Shown here one piece after another: positions 55,024 to 63,417 of a stretch of 64,000 nucleotides of DNA. Position numbers and translations under genes: made by a program. Every line of letters starts with the position of its first letter. The first letter of the stretch is position 1. The notes under the pieces were generated by a model that saw nothing but the letters and a program-made list of their open reading frames with translations, did no database searches and had not been told where the DNA came from. This stretch comes from Candidatus Competibacter denitrificans Run_A_D11 (lineage in GTDB: Bacteria; Pseudomonadota; Gammaproteobacteria; Competibacterales; Competibacteraceae), in NCBI RefSeq assembly GCF_001051235.1, contig NZ_CBTJ020000027.1, forward strand, positions 124,001 through 188,000, given 5' to 3'.

Positions 55024-55698
55024 CTAGATCAGCAAAGCGCCGACGATGGCATAGAGCAACGCTGGCAATAGATTACCGACATGGATACGGCGGATTTCCA
55101 ACAGATTGATTCCGATACCCAAAATCAACAACCCCCCGGTGGCATTGACGGCATCCAGCACGGCTGGTTCCGAAAGAAAAGCCATTTGTGATGCCAATAA
55201 CGTAATCCCACCCTGCACGACCAAAACCGGTAAAGCCGAATACATCACGCCTATCCCCAGCGACGAAGCCAGCGCTACCGAAGCCACCCCGTCCAACAGC
55301 GCTTTGATCAGTAATACGCTAGGATCGCCGATTGTGCCATCCTGGATTGAGCCGACAATCGTCATCGCGCCAGTCAGGTATAACAACGTGGCGGTGACGA
55401 AACCTTCGACGAAACGACTCGAACGCGAACGCAACTTGCTTTGCAAAATCTCGGCCAAACCTTCCAGCCGCTGCTCAATGCGCAGCAACTCACCACTGAC
55501 ACCGCCGAGCAATAAACAACCAATGGCCAGTAGCGCGTGTTGGGCTTCTAGCGCCATGCGCAACCCGATAGCCACCACCGACAACCCCAGAGCCTGCACC
55601 AAGATTGTCTTGATATTCTCCGGCAATCGTGATCCCGCCATGAGGCCCACGGCGCTACCTACCAAAACCGTACCCGTATTAACCAATGTTCCAATCAT
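55024..55698 (-). CDS. DUF554 family membrane protein
   Basis: 224 residues with six or seven helices. GTLVNTGTVLVGSAVGLMAG and LTGAMTIVGSIQDGTIGD are family hallmarks, as is the DGVASVALASSLGIGV segment. Related YdfK-type proteins have no assigned function; possible transport is suggested only by topology. It starts 13 bases after the TauE/SafE gene, and ends 49 bases before the PotD-like gene. Confidence 0.88.
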   Translation of the reverse strand: MIGTLVNTGTVLVGSAVGLMAGSRLPENIKTILVQALGLSVVAIGLRMALEAQHALLAIGCLLLGGVSGELLRIEQRLEGLAEILQSKLRSRSSRFVEGFVTATLLYLTGAMTIVGSIQDGTIGDPSVLLIKALLDGVASVALASSLGIGVMYSALPVLVVQGGITLLASQMAFLSEPAVLDAVNATGGLLILGIGINLLEIRRIHVGNLLPALLYAIVGALLI

Positions 55699-55711
55699 TG
55701 GATAGATCTCT

Positions 55712-56512
55712 TTAACCCAGCAACATTTTGAAACCTACCAGCGCCAAGAAGACAGCGAACACTCGCTTCAACGTCTCCGTAGGCAGCGTATGCGCAAGCT
55801 TCACCCCCAGTGGAGCGAACAACATGCTGACCGCAGCAATACTGATCAAGGCCGGGCCATAGACATAGCCGAAACTCCAACGCGGCAGATCGGGTATAGT
55901 CCAACCGGTCACCATGAAGCCGAGTGAACCCGCCAGCGCGATTGGCAGACCGCAGGCCGCCGAGGTCGCCACCGCTTGGCGGATCAACACGTTACACCAG
56001 AGCAAAAACGGCACGGTCAATGAGCCGCCACCGATCCCGACGATGGCCGAAACCAACCCGATCAGACCACCGGCAGCCCCCATCCCCACCGTTCCCGGCA
56101 GATCGCGGCCCGGCGCTGGCTTAGCGCCAAAACCCATCTGGGCCGACATAGCCAATACGAACACAGCGAATACTTTCTGTAGAACGAAGCTTGATAAAAA
56201 ATGGGCGACTGCCGCACCTGCCCAAGCGCCGATGACGATACCGGGAGCCAACCGCCAAAAAATCGGCCATAGCACCGCACCCAACCGATGATGGGCACGA
56301 ACAGACGAGATAGAGGTCAGCACGATGGTGGCCAGCGATGTACCAATGGCCAAGTGCATAATGATCTCAGCGCTAACCTGCTGGTTTCGAAAAATCCAAG
56401 CCAGCACCGGCACGATGATCAGCCCGCCACCCACACCGAGCAGGCCGGCCATGACCCCTACAAATGCGCCCAGCGCCAAATAGGATAAGAGCGTCGCTAA
56501 AATGGGTTCCAA
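55712..56512 (-). CDS. TauE/SafE-family sulfite/organosulfonate exporter
   Basis: 266 residues with about eight helices in two halves. The repeated family motif is in both: AGLLGVGGGLIIVPVLAWIF and IGLVSAIVGIGGGSLTVPFLL. Members export sulfite, sulfoacetate or related anions. Substrate cannot be set from sequence. It begins the minus-strand set running through DUF554 and the PotD-like gene, and is divergent from the NDUFA9-like gene with 218 bases between starts. Confidence 0.88.
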   Translation of the reverse strand: MEPILATLLSYLALGAFVGVMAGLLGVGGGLIIVPVLAWIFRNQQVSAEIIMHLAIGTSLATIVLTSISSVRAHHRLGAVLWPIFWRLAPGIVIGAWAGAAVAHFLSSFVLQKVFAVFVLAMSAQMGFGAKPAPGRDLPGTVGMGAAGGLIGLVSAIVGIGGGSLTVPFLLWCNVLIRQAVATSAACGLPIALAGSLGFMVTGWTIPDLPRWSFGYVYGPALISIAAVSMLFAPLGVKLAHTLPTETLKRVFAVFLALVGFKMLLG

Positions 56513-56730
56513 GATCAGGTTATCCTATAGGTCTGGAGATTCTTCCCAGCGAGTAGCGCGGCCAAGTGTGATAAATTTCACTCGCGAAAAGAGCCAACCA
56601 GCCGCGCGTAAGCATCGCATGAAACGCTATTGTACGTGCGGATTAGCGAGCATGTCCCCATTCGGATCACCGATTGGGTGACATTTGTCCGCCAGAGGCG
56701 AAAAAAGACCAGCGAGGAACAGGCAAGAAG

Positions 56731-57693
56731 ATGAACATTCGAAAAATCTGCGTGTTAGGCGGTACAGGCTTCGTCGGCCGACACTTGGTTACGCGCTTGT
56801 CCAATCGGGGATACCAAGTCAAGGTCCTGACGCGCCACCCGCAGCGCCACCGGGATCTTGCCGTACTACCGGGCACCGAATTGGTCGGCGCCGACATTCG
56901 CGATCCCACCGCCCTTTTAACCCATTTGGCCGACTGCAATGCCGTGATTAATTTGGTGGGAATTCTCCACGAGCAAGGCAGCGGGCAAGGCTTCCGCGCC
57001 CTGCATGTAGAGCTGCCTGACAAGATCATGCAAGCTTGTCGCGCGCTCGGCATCAAACGACTGCTGCATATGAGCGCCCTTCACGCCGATGCTGCTAAAG
57101 GACCCAGCCAATACTTGTTGACCAAGGGTGAAGCTGAACAACGAGTGATGGCAGCAACGGATCTGGCAGTGACCTGCTTCAAGCCATCAATCATCTTTGG
57201 ACCTAACGACAATTTCTACAACCAGTTCGCCAACCTACTCAAAATATTTCCGATCCTACCGCTGGCGTGCCCGAATGCACGGTTCGCCCCGGTCTATGTC
57301 GGCGATGTCGCTCAAGCCTTCGAAACCGTGTTGGAGAACGACGCGACCATCGGCAAAAGCTACGAACTGTGCGGCCCGCGTGCTTACACCTTCCGGGAAG
57401 TAGTCGAGGATATTGCCCACATGTTGGGCCTGAAACGGGTAGTCGTCGGCTTACCGGACGGATTGGCACGTTTGCAAGCCAAACTTTTAGGTTTGTTACC
57501 GGTGAAAGTATTTACTACTGACAACTTTCTTTCTTTGCAGGTGGATAGTGTTTGCGGGCGTAATGGCTTGGCGGAGCTGGGTATCACGCCACATTCCGTC
57601 GAAAGCATCATGCAAATGTATTTCGCTGATAAAACCCAACGGCGTCGCTATGATGTCCTTCGCCAGTTCGCACGGCGCAACATAAAGGGATAG
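56731..57693 (+). CDS. NDUFA9-like NAD(P)-binding protein (atypical SDR)
   Basis: 320 residues, starting MNIRKICVLGGTGFVGRHLV with the Rossmann dinucleotide loop GGTGFVG. RLLHMSALHADAAKGPSQYL has the family's Ser/Ala in place of a full SDR triad, and KPSIIFGPNDNFYNQFANLL is typical of the complex I NDUFA9 subfamily in bacteria. It may act in quinone or respiratory chain assembly, but activity is unknown. ATG 56731 is preferred over 56674 because the fold begins there; AGG stands before it. Confidence 0.86.
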   Translation: MNIRKICVLGGTGFVGRHLVTRLSNRGYQVKVLTRHPQRHRDLAVLPGTELVGADIRDPTALLTHLADCNAVINLVGILHEQGSGQGFRALHVELPDKIMQACRALGIKRLLHMSALHADAAKGPSQYLLTKGEAEQRVMAATDLAVTCFKPSIIFGPNDNFYNQFANLLKIFPILPLACPNARFAPVYVGDVAQAFETVLENDATIGKSYELCGPRAYTFREVVEDIAHMLGLKRVVVGLPDGLARLQAKLLGLLPVKVFTTDNFLSLQVDSVCGRNGLAELGITPHSVESIMQMYFADKTQRRRYDVLRQFARRNIKG

Positions 57694-57707
57694 ATCCGCT
57701 GCATTTT

Positions 57708-57733
57708 GGGGACTCACTGTCGCTGGAGTCCCC
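57708..57733 (+). terminator. Stem-loop after the NDUFA9-like gene
   Basis: GGGGACTC and GAGTCCCC form an eight-base-pair stem with a ten-base loop 15 bases after the stop codon. It is not followed by a T-run, so it is at most a weak or Rho-assisted terminator before the metK promoter region. Confidence 0.4.
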
Positions 57734-57981
57734 GTCTCAATTCCTGAGCATCAAACGGTTACCTGTTGCCTCAATCAAACCAGCACTTCCACGCTTCACT
57801 ACCGAGTTATCGTTTTTCACAACGCATCGGCACCTGTTAAATAACTAAATAGAATAAAAAACCCGGATGCAAATGCAGCATTTTCCGCGTAGACTAGCGC
57901 GCATTTAAACTTTCAATGCCTTCGCCATCTCTTGGCACATTCCCTATTAACTGCCATTGCCGTTTGAGGACTCGCCACTCC

Positions 57982-59142
57982 ATGAGCCGAACCTATCTTT
58001 TTACCTCCGAATCAGTCTCGGAAGGACATCCCGATAAAATCGCCGATCAGATTTCCGATGCCGTTCTGGACGCGATTTTGGCTGAAGACACCAGCGGACG
58101 TGTTGCTTGCGAAACACTGATTAAAACGGGTGTCGTGGTTCTGGCCGGTGAAATCACCACGACGGCATGGGTCGATTTCGACAAAATCGTCCGTGATACC
58201 GTCATTGGCATTGGCTACGACAACTCCAAGGTTGGCTTCGATGGGGCGACCTGCGCGGTGCTGTCTTGTATCGGCAAGCAATCGCCCGACATCGCCCAGG
58301 GCGTCAACCGCAAAAGCCCAGAAGAACAAGGTGCCGGCGATCAGGGCTTGATGTTCGGCTACGCCTGTAACGAAACCGACGTGCTGATGCCCGCCCCGAT
58401 CACCTACGCGCATCTGTTAGTGCAGCGCCAGTCCGAAATGCGCAAGAGTGGCGTATTGCCGTGGCTGCGGCCTGATGCTAAGAGCCAAGTCACCTTCCGT
58501 TACCAAGATCACAAGGTGGTCGGCATCGAAGCCGTTGTGCTGTCCACCCAGCATGACCCTGACATCAGCTACAAGCTGCTGTGCGAGGCGGTGATGGAAA
58601 ACATCATCCAGCCGGTACTGCCTGCCGAATGGTTGGACAAACATACCCAATACCACATCAACCCGACCGGCAGTTTCGTCATCGGTGGGCCGGTGGGTGA
58701 TTGCGGTTTAACAGGCCGCAAGATCATTGTTGACACTTACGGTGGTGCTGCTCATCACGGCGGTGGCGCGTTCTCCGGCAAAGACCCCTCCAAGGTTGAC
58801 CGCTCCGCCGCTTACGCCGGCCGTTACGTCGCCAAAAACATCGTGGCCGCCGGTTTGGCTGATCGCTGCGAAATCCAGGTGTCGTATGCCATTGGTGTGG
58901 CCGAACCGACCTCCATCAGCATCAATACCTTTGGCACCGGCAAAATCGACGAAGACCGCCTGGTAGACATCGTGCGCGGTCATTTCGATCTGCGGCCCTA
59001 CGGCTTGGTCAAGATGCTGAATCTGATTCGTCCCATCTACCAAAAAACGGCCGCTTACGGTCACTTTGGCCGCGAAGCACCCGAATTTACTTGGGAAGCG
59101 ACCGATAAAGCCGACGCCTTGCGAGAGGCGGCAGGGATCTAA
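57982..59142 (+). CDS. metK: S-adenosylmethionine synthetase
   Basis: 386 residues, full length. [20 protein letters not shown] is the N-terminal signature with the catalytic His and Asp. [12 protein letters not shown] and [16 protein letters not shown] are the two PROSITE-type signatures. It makes SAM from methionine and ATP. ATG 57982 follows TTTGAGGA; the longer frame (57916) is unconserved. The 288 bases before it hold a hairpin at 57708 and an AT-rich stretch (57838-57860) but no SAM riboswitch that I can recognise. The SAH riboswitch and ahcY follow directly. Confidence 0.96.
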   Translation: MSRTYLFTSESVSEGHPDKIADQISDAVLDAILAEDTSGRVACETLIKTGVVVLAGEITTTAWVDFDKIVRDTVIGIGYDNSKVGFDGATCAVLSCIGKQSPDIAQGVNRKSPEEQGAGDQGLMFGYACNETDVLMPAPITYAHLLVQRQSEMRKSGVLPWLRPDAKSQVTFRYQDHKVVGIEAVVLSTQHDPDISYKLLCEAVMENIIQPVLPAEWLDKHTQYHINPTGSFVIGGPVGDCGLTGRKIIVDTYGGAAHHGGGAFSGKDPSKVDRSAAYAGRYVAKNIVAAGLADRCEIQVSYAIGVAEPTSISINTFGTGKIDEDRLVDIVRGHFDLRPYGLVKMLNLIRPIYQKTAAYGHFGREAPEFTWEATDKADALREAAGI

Positions 59143-59154
59143 ACATTTCGCCCC

Positions 59155-59230
59155 CATGCCGAGGGGCGCTGCAACGGTAAGACCGTCAGGCTCGGCATGG
59201 CGTGGCTTTCCAAAAGCCAACGGCGCCCGT
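59155..59230 (+). promoter_or_regulatory. SAH riboswitch upstream of ahcY
   Basis: The 112-base gap between metK and ahcY contains the S-adenosylhomocysteine riboswitch. ATGCCGAG (59156-59163) pairs with CTCGGCAT (59191-59198), GGGCGC (59164-59169) with GCGCCC (59223-59228) closing the pseudoknot, and GCTGCAACGG plus GTCAGGCTCGG are consensus core sequences. SAH binding turns on expression, so ahcY is made when SAH builds up. The ribosome-binding GAGGA is at 59243, after the aptamer. Confidence 0.92.
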
Positions 59231-59253
59231 TCAACCGTATATGAGGATACGTT

Positions 59254-60681
59254 ATGAACGCCGTCGTGCGCGAAAAGAGCTTTACGACTGATCGTGATTA
59301 TCAGGTGGCTGATCTTGGACTAGCCGCTTGGGGCCGCAAGGAAATCGCCATCGCTGAAACCGAAATGCCGGGTTTGATGGCCACCCGCAAGGAATACCAA
59401 GCGCAGCAACCCCTCAAAGGTGCCCGCATCGCCGGCTCGCTGCACATGACCATCCAGACCGCCGTCTTGATCGAAACCCTCAAGGCACTGGGCGCAGACA
59501 TCCGCTGGGCATCCTGCAACATTTTTTCGACACAGGATCATGCGGCGGCGGCCATCGCTGAGGCCGGTATTCCGGTTTTCGCCTACAAAGGGGAATCGTT
59601 AGAGGAATACTGGGATTTCACCCACCGCATTTTGCAATGGCATGATGGTGGCACACCCAACATGATCCTGGATGATGGTGGTGACGCCACTTTGCTGATC
59701 ACGCTCGGTGCCCGCGCCGAGCAAGACCGCTCGTTGATCGCTCATCCGACCTGCGAAGAAGAGCGCGTTTTATTTGCCGCCATCAGCCAGCGTTTAGCCG
59801 ATCAACCGGGCTGGTACTCCAAAATTCAGGCCAATATCCAGGGCGTGACTGAAGAGACGACGACCGGCGTTCATCGGCTCTATACGATGGAGAAAGAGGG
59901 ACGACTACCCTTCCCCGCGATCAACGTCAACGATTCGGTCACCAAATCCAAATTCGATAATCTCTATGGCTGCCGAGAATCCCTGGTCGATGGCATCAAA
60001 CGCGCCACTGACGTGATGATCGCCGGCAAAATCGCCATCGTCCTGGGCTACGGTGATGTCGGCAAGGGCTGTGCGCAATCGTTGCGTGGTTTGGGCGCGA
60101 CGGTCTGGGTAACTGAAATTGACCCCATCTGCGCCTTGCAAGCCGCTATGGAAGGTTATCGAGTTGTCACCATGGATGATGCCGCCGATAAAGCCGATAT
60201 TTTCGTTACTTCAACCGGTAATGTGAGCGTCATTACCCACGAGCATATGGCCCGAATGAAAAATCAGGCCATCGTCTGCAATATCGGTCACTTCGACTCA
60301 GAAATCGAGGTTGCCAAGCTCAAGCAATATCGCTGGGAAAATATCAAGCCGCAGGTGGATCACATCATTTTCCCTGATGGCAAGCGGATTATCCTGTTGG
60401 CCGAAGGACGGTTAGTGAATCTGGGCTGCGCCACGGGACACCCCAGCTTCGTGATGTCCAACTCCTTCACCAATCAGACGCTTGCACAGATCGAGCTATT
60501 CACGCGCGGCGAACGCTATGAAAATAAAGTCTACGTGCTGCCCAAGCATCTGGACGAAAAAGTCGCTCGGCTCCACTTGGAGCGAATCGGCGCGCAACTG
60601 ACTCAATTAACCTCGGAGCAAGCGGCCTATATCGGCGTATCGGTTGATGGCCCGTACAAGGCTGAGAATTATCGCTATTAG
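59254..60681 (+). CDS. ahcY: Adenosylhomocysteinase
   Basis: 475 residues, the length of the long bacterial form. It splits SAH to homocysteine and adenosine using bound NAD+. Diagnostic parts: [15 protein letters not shown] at the start, [14 protein letters not shown], the NAD-binding [15 protein letters not shown] (GxGxxG), and the C-terminal PYKAENYRY ending that completes the NAD site. [18 protein letters not shown] segment TSTGNVSVI is also conserved. Expression is set by the SAH riboswitch directly upstream. Confidence 0.97.
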   Translation: MNAVVREKSFTTDRDYQVADLGLAAWGRKEIAIAETEMPGLMATRKEYQAQQPLKGARIAGSLHMTIQTAVLIETLKALGADIRWASCNIFSTQDHAAAAIAEAGIPVFAYKGESLEEYWDFTHRILQWHDGGTPNMILDDGGDATLLITLGARAEQDRSLIAHPTCEEERVLFAAISQRLADQPGWYSKIQANIQGVTEETTTGVHRLYTMEKEGRLPFPAINVNDSVTKSKFDNLYGCRESLVDGIKRATDVMIAGKIAIVLGYGDVGKGCAQSLRGLGATVWVTEIDPICALQAAMEGYRVVTMDDAADKADIFVTSTGNVSVITHEHMARMKNQAIVCNIGHFDSEIEVAKLKQYRWENIKPQVDHIIFPDGKRIILLAEGRLVNLGCATGHPSFVMSNSFTNQTLAQIELFTRGERYENKVYVLPKHLDEKVARLHLERIGAQLTQLTSEQAAYIGVSVDGPYKAENYRY

Positions 60682-60704
60682 GCACACCCTATCAGAATCA
60701 AACA

Positions 60705-60734
60705 GGGCGCGAAGTTTCGCGCCCACAGTACCTT
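60705..60734 (+). terminator. Hairpin after ahcY
   Basis: GGGCGCGA and TCGCGCCC pair around an AGTT loop (60705-60724), followed after eight bases by CTTTTT. It fits a weak intrinsic terminator, or an attenuating hairpin between ahcY and metF, which lies 113 bases downstream. Confidence 0.5.
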
Positions 60735-60794
60735 TTTAGTGACCCTTCTCGTCGGGCGTTTGCTCGTCCTTTCAGAGAACTCGGTTGACCGGTC

Positions 60795-61652
60795 ATGGAC
60801 TCCCAAAAACATTATCCCAAACAGATCAGCTGCGAATTTTTTCCCCCTAATACCGATGAAGGAATGGCCAAGCTAGCGGCTGCGCGTAAAGCGCTGATGC
60901 CAATCAGCCCAGCTTTTTTCTCGGTCACCTACGGAGCGGGTGGTTCCACGCGCGAGCGTACTCTTCAGGCGATTCAGGGAATCCGAGCCAACAGCGACGT
61001 AGATGCTGCCCCTCACTTGACCTGCGTGGCATCCACCCGCGCAGGAATTCGTGAAATCCTCACGACTTATCGTAAGCTAGATATTCGTCGGCTTGTCGCC
61101 TTACGCGGTGATTTACCGTCCGGGATGAGCGAATTTGGCGAGTTCCGCTATGCCAACGAACTGGTTGAATTTATTCGAGCCGAAACCGGCGATCATTTCC
61201 ATATTGAAGTGGCCGCTTATCCAGAATTTCATCCACAAGCGCGAACCACCGAGCGGGATTTGCTCAACTTCAAACGCAAGGTTGACGCGGGTGCTAACAG
61301 CGCCATCACGCAATATTTTTACAATCCCGAATCTTACTTCCGCTTTGTAGATGATTGTGAAAAGCTGGGGCTGGATTTACCCATCGTCCCCGGCATTATG
61401 CCGATTACTAATTTCAGTCAACTTGCACGGTTTTCGGATAACTGCGGTGCGGAAATTCCCCGTTGGATTCGCAAGCGATTGGAAAGCTATGGTGATGATT
61501 TGAGCGCAATTCGCGCTTACGGCCTTGATGTAGTGACCGACTTATGTCGGCGCCTGTTGGCTGCCGGTGCTCCGGGCTTACATTTTTACACCATGAACCG
61601 GGCAGGGCCGACCCTGGCGATTTGCGAGCGTTTAGCTTTGATACGCGGATGA
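60795..61652 (+). CDS. metF: 5,10-methylenetetrahydrofolate reductase
   Basis: 285 residues, a normal bacterial MetF. ISCEFFPPNTDEGM is the N-terminal strand with the catalytic Glu region, FFSVTYGAGGSTRERT and ALRGDLPSG hold the FAD contacts, and HFHIEVAAYPEFHPQA and PIVPGIMPITNFSQL are family signatures. It supplies methyl-THF for homocysteine to methionine, closing the cycle with metK and ahcY. ATG 60795 directly begins the fold. Confidence 0.96.
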   Translation: MDSQKHYPKQISCEFFPPNTDEGMAKLAAARKALMPISPAFFSVTYGAGGSTRERTLQAIQGIRANSDVDAAPHLTCVASTRAGIREILTTYRKLDIRRLVALRGDLPSGMSEFGEFRYANELVEFIRAETGDHFHIEVAAYPEFHPQARTTERDLLNFKRKVDAGANSAITQYFYNPESYFRFVDDCEKLGLDLPIVPGIMPITNFSQLARFSDNCGAEIPRWIRKRLESYGDDLSAIRAYGLDVVTDLCRRLLAAGAPGLHFYTMNRAGPTLAICERLALIRG

Positions 61653-61666
61653 AGCGAAGTCGCGCT

Positions 61667-61705
61667 AAAAAAATACCCTCTCCCGCCATCGGCGAGAAAG
61701 GGTAT
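61667..61705 (-). terminator. Intrinsic terminator of the FlgO-like gene
   Basis: On the minus strand ATACCC...GGGTAT with an inner GC-rich stem (CTCGCC/GGCGGG) is followed by seven T residues (A-run 61667-61673 on the plus strand). It lies 30 bases past the stop of the FlgO-like gene. The stem may also serve the convergent metF. Confidence 0.75.
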
Positions 61706-61735
61706 ATCGCTTAGAAAACCGGTCTACTGCGCGCT

Positions 61736-62302
61736 TTATTGCGAGGCAATCAGCGCCTTCGCATCAGGGCCAAGCGGGAGTGCGTAATCGTAGGAAGCCA
61801 AGATCAGGTTATCGGTAGCGCGGATTAGGCGTGCCTGGACATACACGGATTGCCGAGCAACCGCATAAGTACCGGCAATCACAGCAGCCGCGTTATGGGA
61901 CTGGCTGATCTCTCTGATCGAACGCGATAACGCAAACTCACCAGAGCCTTCTTTGATGAAGATGTTGTTACGCATCTTGATCTCGACGACGGTAAAGCCC
62001 TGTTGGGCAAACCGGGAGCCGAGTTGCTCGCCGATCACCCGCCCCAAGCCAGACGAGGTATCAAGATTATTGATATCCACAAACGTAGCGGCCAATAACG
62101 GATCTTTGCGATCCTTAAGCCACGGTGCCCGCGTCAACAGCGCATCAGCCGCGCCATGGTTCGCGCTGATGAGATTGGTGTCTTGGATGGCGGGACGAGC
62201 CGGTGCCTCGTCAGGGAAAAAAGTAGCGCACCCCAATGTGCTTACGCTAAGCGCAACCAACAATGTCGCGGCTGTACGTAAGGTGATTACGTTCCAATTC
62301 AT
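61736..62302 (-). CDS. FlgO-family outer-membrane protein
   Basis: 188 residues with a lipoprotein-like signal (LLVALSVSTLGCATFF, Cys about residue 25). The FlgO fold follows: FVDINNLDTSSGLGRVIGEQ, LGSRFAQQGFTVVEIKMRNN, and AVIAGTYAVARQSVYVQARL with LIRATDNLILASYDY. FlgO helps anchor sheathed flagella in Vibrio, but relatives occur without flagella and no flagellar gene is in the window. A strong AGGGGGG ribosome site precedes the ATG. The next lipoprotein lies 44 bases upstream. Confidence 0.8.
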   Translation of the reverse strand: MNWNVITLRTAATLLVALSVSTLGCATFFPDEAPARPAIQDTNLISANHGAADALLTRAPWLKDRKDPLLAATFVDINNLDTSSGLGRVIGEQLGSRFAQQGFTVVEIKMRNNIFIKEGSGEFALSRSIREISQSHNAAAVIAGTYAVARQSVYVQARLIRATDNLILASYDYALPLGPDAKALIASQ

Positions 62303-62346
62303 AAGTTAACTACCCCCCTTAATAGTGCAAATGGAGCGATGGCACA

Positions 62347-63069
62347 TCATTGGCACTGGATCCCCGAAGTACACCCAACCATATCCATGATACGGGTAGT
62401 GACTGGCGGCGGTGGGGCCGGCGCTTGCGCGATATATTGCTGAACATTGTTATCACTGATGTAGTAAATATCGCGCAGCCGAGTCAGATAGCGAGCGCCG
62501 CTCATGACTGAAGTTGTCACGATAATCTCACTATTCGGATTATCGGTAAGAAAGCCGCTAGCCACATCCAAACCTACAGCACCCAACATGGCCGCAGTCG
62601 CCGGATTGTTATCACCCGTAGCACGCAGCACCAAAACGCTGCCGGTTAGCGCCGTGAACAAACCAGGCATCGGTCGGATGAAGCCCCGATCATTGTGCGT
62701 GACCACCTGAATCCCGTAGGTCACCTCATAGCAACCATCGGATGGACTTTCGCTGACCAGAAATCCTTGCTCCAGCAAGTGAGTGATTAAGAGATTGTGA
62801 AACGCAATCCCAAACTCGCTGTTGTACTGCGGGGGTTGCACATGCAAGGCGATGGCAGACTTGCATTGCCGACTGGAAGCGCGTACAGGACCGGCCAATA
62901 GCGCATCATGCAGCCGATTTGCCACATCGGCGGCTAGAATGTCCCAATGCTCGGCGGCCTGCATCTTCCTTTGATAGGAAACTGGATATGTTGTGGCGAC
63001 TGGCACTTGGGATGCGCAGGCCCCCAGTCCCAAGCAGAGGATTAAAAGAGGGGCATACGAAATTTTCAT
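62347..63069 (-). CDS. Lipoprotein of unknown function next to the FlgO-like gene
   Basis: 240 residues. Lipobox LGACAS at about residues 15-20 and a strong GGGAGA ribosome site. The mature protein has ADVANRLHDALLAGPV, then a beta-rich part with HNLLITHLLEQGFLVSE and EVTYGIQVVTHNDRGFI; after that ASGFLTDNPNSEIIVTTSVM and YLTRLRDIYYISDNN. The first part resembles the FlgO-like ability to bind small partners only in shape. No family recognised; it is the promoter-proximal gene of the pair. Confidence 0.72.
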   Translation of the reverse strand: MKISYAPLLILCLGLGACASQVPVATTYPVSYQRKMQAAEHWDILAADVANRLHDALLAGPVRASSRQCKSAIALHVQPPQYNSEFGIAFHNLLITHLLEQGFLVSESPSDGCYEVTYGIQVVTHNDRGFIRPMPGLFTALTGSVLVLRATGDNNPATAAMLGAVGLDVASGFLTDNPNSEIIVTTSVMSGARYLTRLRDIYYISDNNVQQYIAQAPAPPPPVTTRIMDMVGCTSGIQCQ

Positions 63070-63246
63070 GGGTTCTCCCTAGGTGTTTGCATCCGTTATT
63101 GGCGGACTCACCAACATTTTAGCCGGTTATACCACTGGCGCCACCCCTTTACAACAAGGTTTCCATCAACCTGGGTTTCTGTCTCCGAACTGCTTGCCGG
63201 GCCAAGTCGATCATGAGCGGAAACAAGGGGTTACTAGCCACCATAA

Positions 63247-63293
63247 ACACACCATATTGTGTCATTTTTAACACGAAACACATTATATGGAAA
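63247..63293 (+). promoter_or_regulatory. Two NrdR-box-like operators before nrdJ
   Basis: Box 1 ACACACCATATTGTGT (63247-63262) matches the NrdR consensus ACACWATATATWGTGT at all but two positions. Box 2 ACACATTATATGGAAA (63278-63293) matches its left half and centre. Their starts are 31 bases apart, three helical turns, the spacing usual for NrdR pairs. NrdR represses ribonucleotide reductase genes when dATP is high. They are about 125 bases before the nrdJ start. Confidence 0.75.
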
Positions 63294-63417
63294 AATTTTC
63301 TGTTTCCTCTAGAATCTGCCAATCCTGGCTGGCTCGGCCAATACTCGCATAGATCAAGCCAACAAACGGAAATTTGGTTAACCCAATGAATAAAAACGCA
63401 ACTGAGAACGTCGGCTT

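Noticed and set aside
57694..57981. SAM riboswitch or MetJ operator before metK
   Set aside because: No aptamer core of SAM-I, SAM-II or SAM-IV type and no tandem AGACGTCT-like boxes could be found.
61953..62309. Plus-strand open frame over the FlgO-like gene
   Set aside because: It is the complement of a conserved lipoprotein-type gene and shows no family features.
63070..63417. Possible cobalamin riboswitch before nrdJ, suggested by a CCACTGG core near 63130
   Set aside because: The rest of the B12-box and aptamer layout is missing; the NrdR-like boxes explain the region better.
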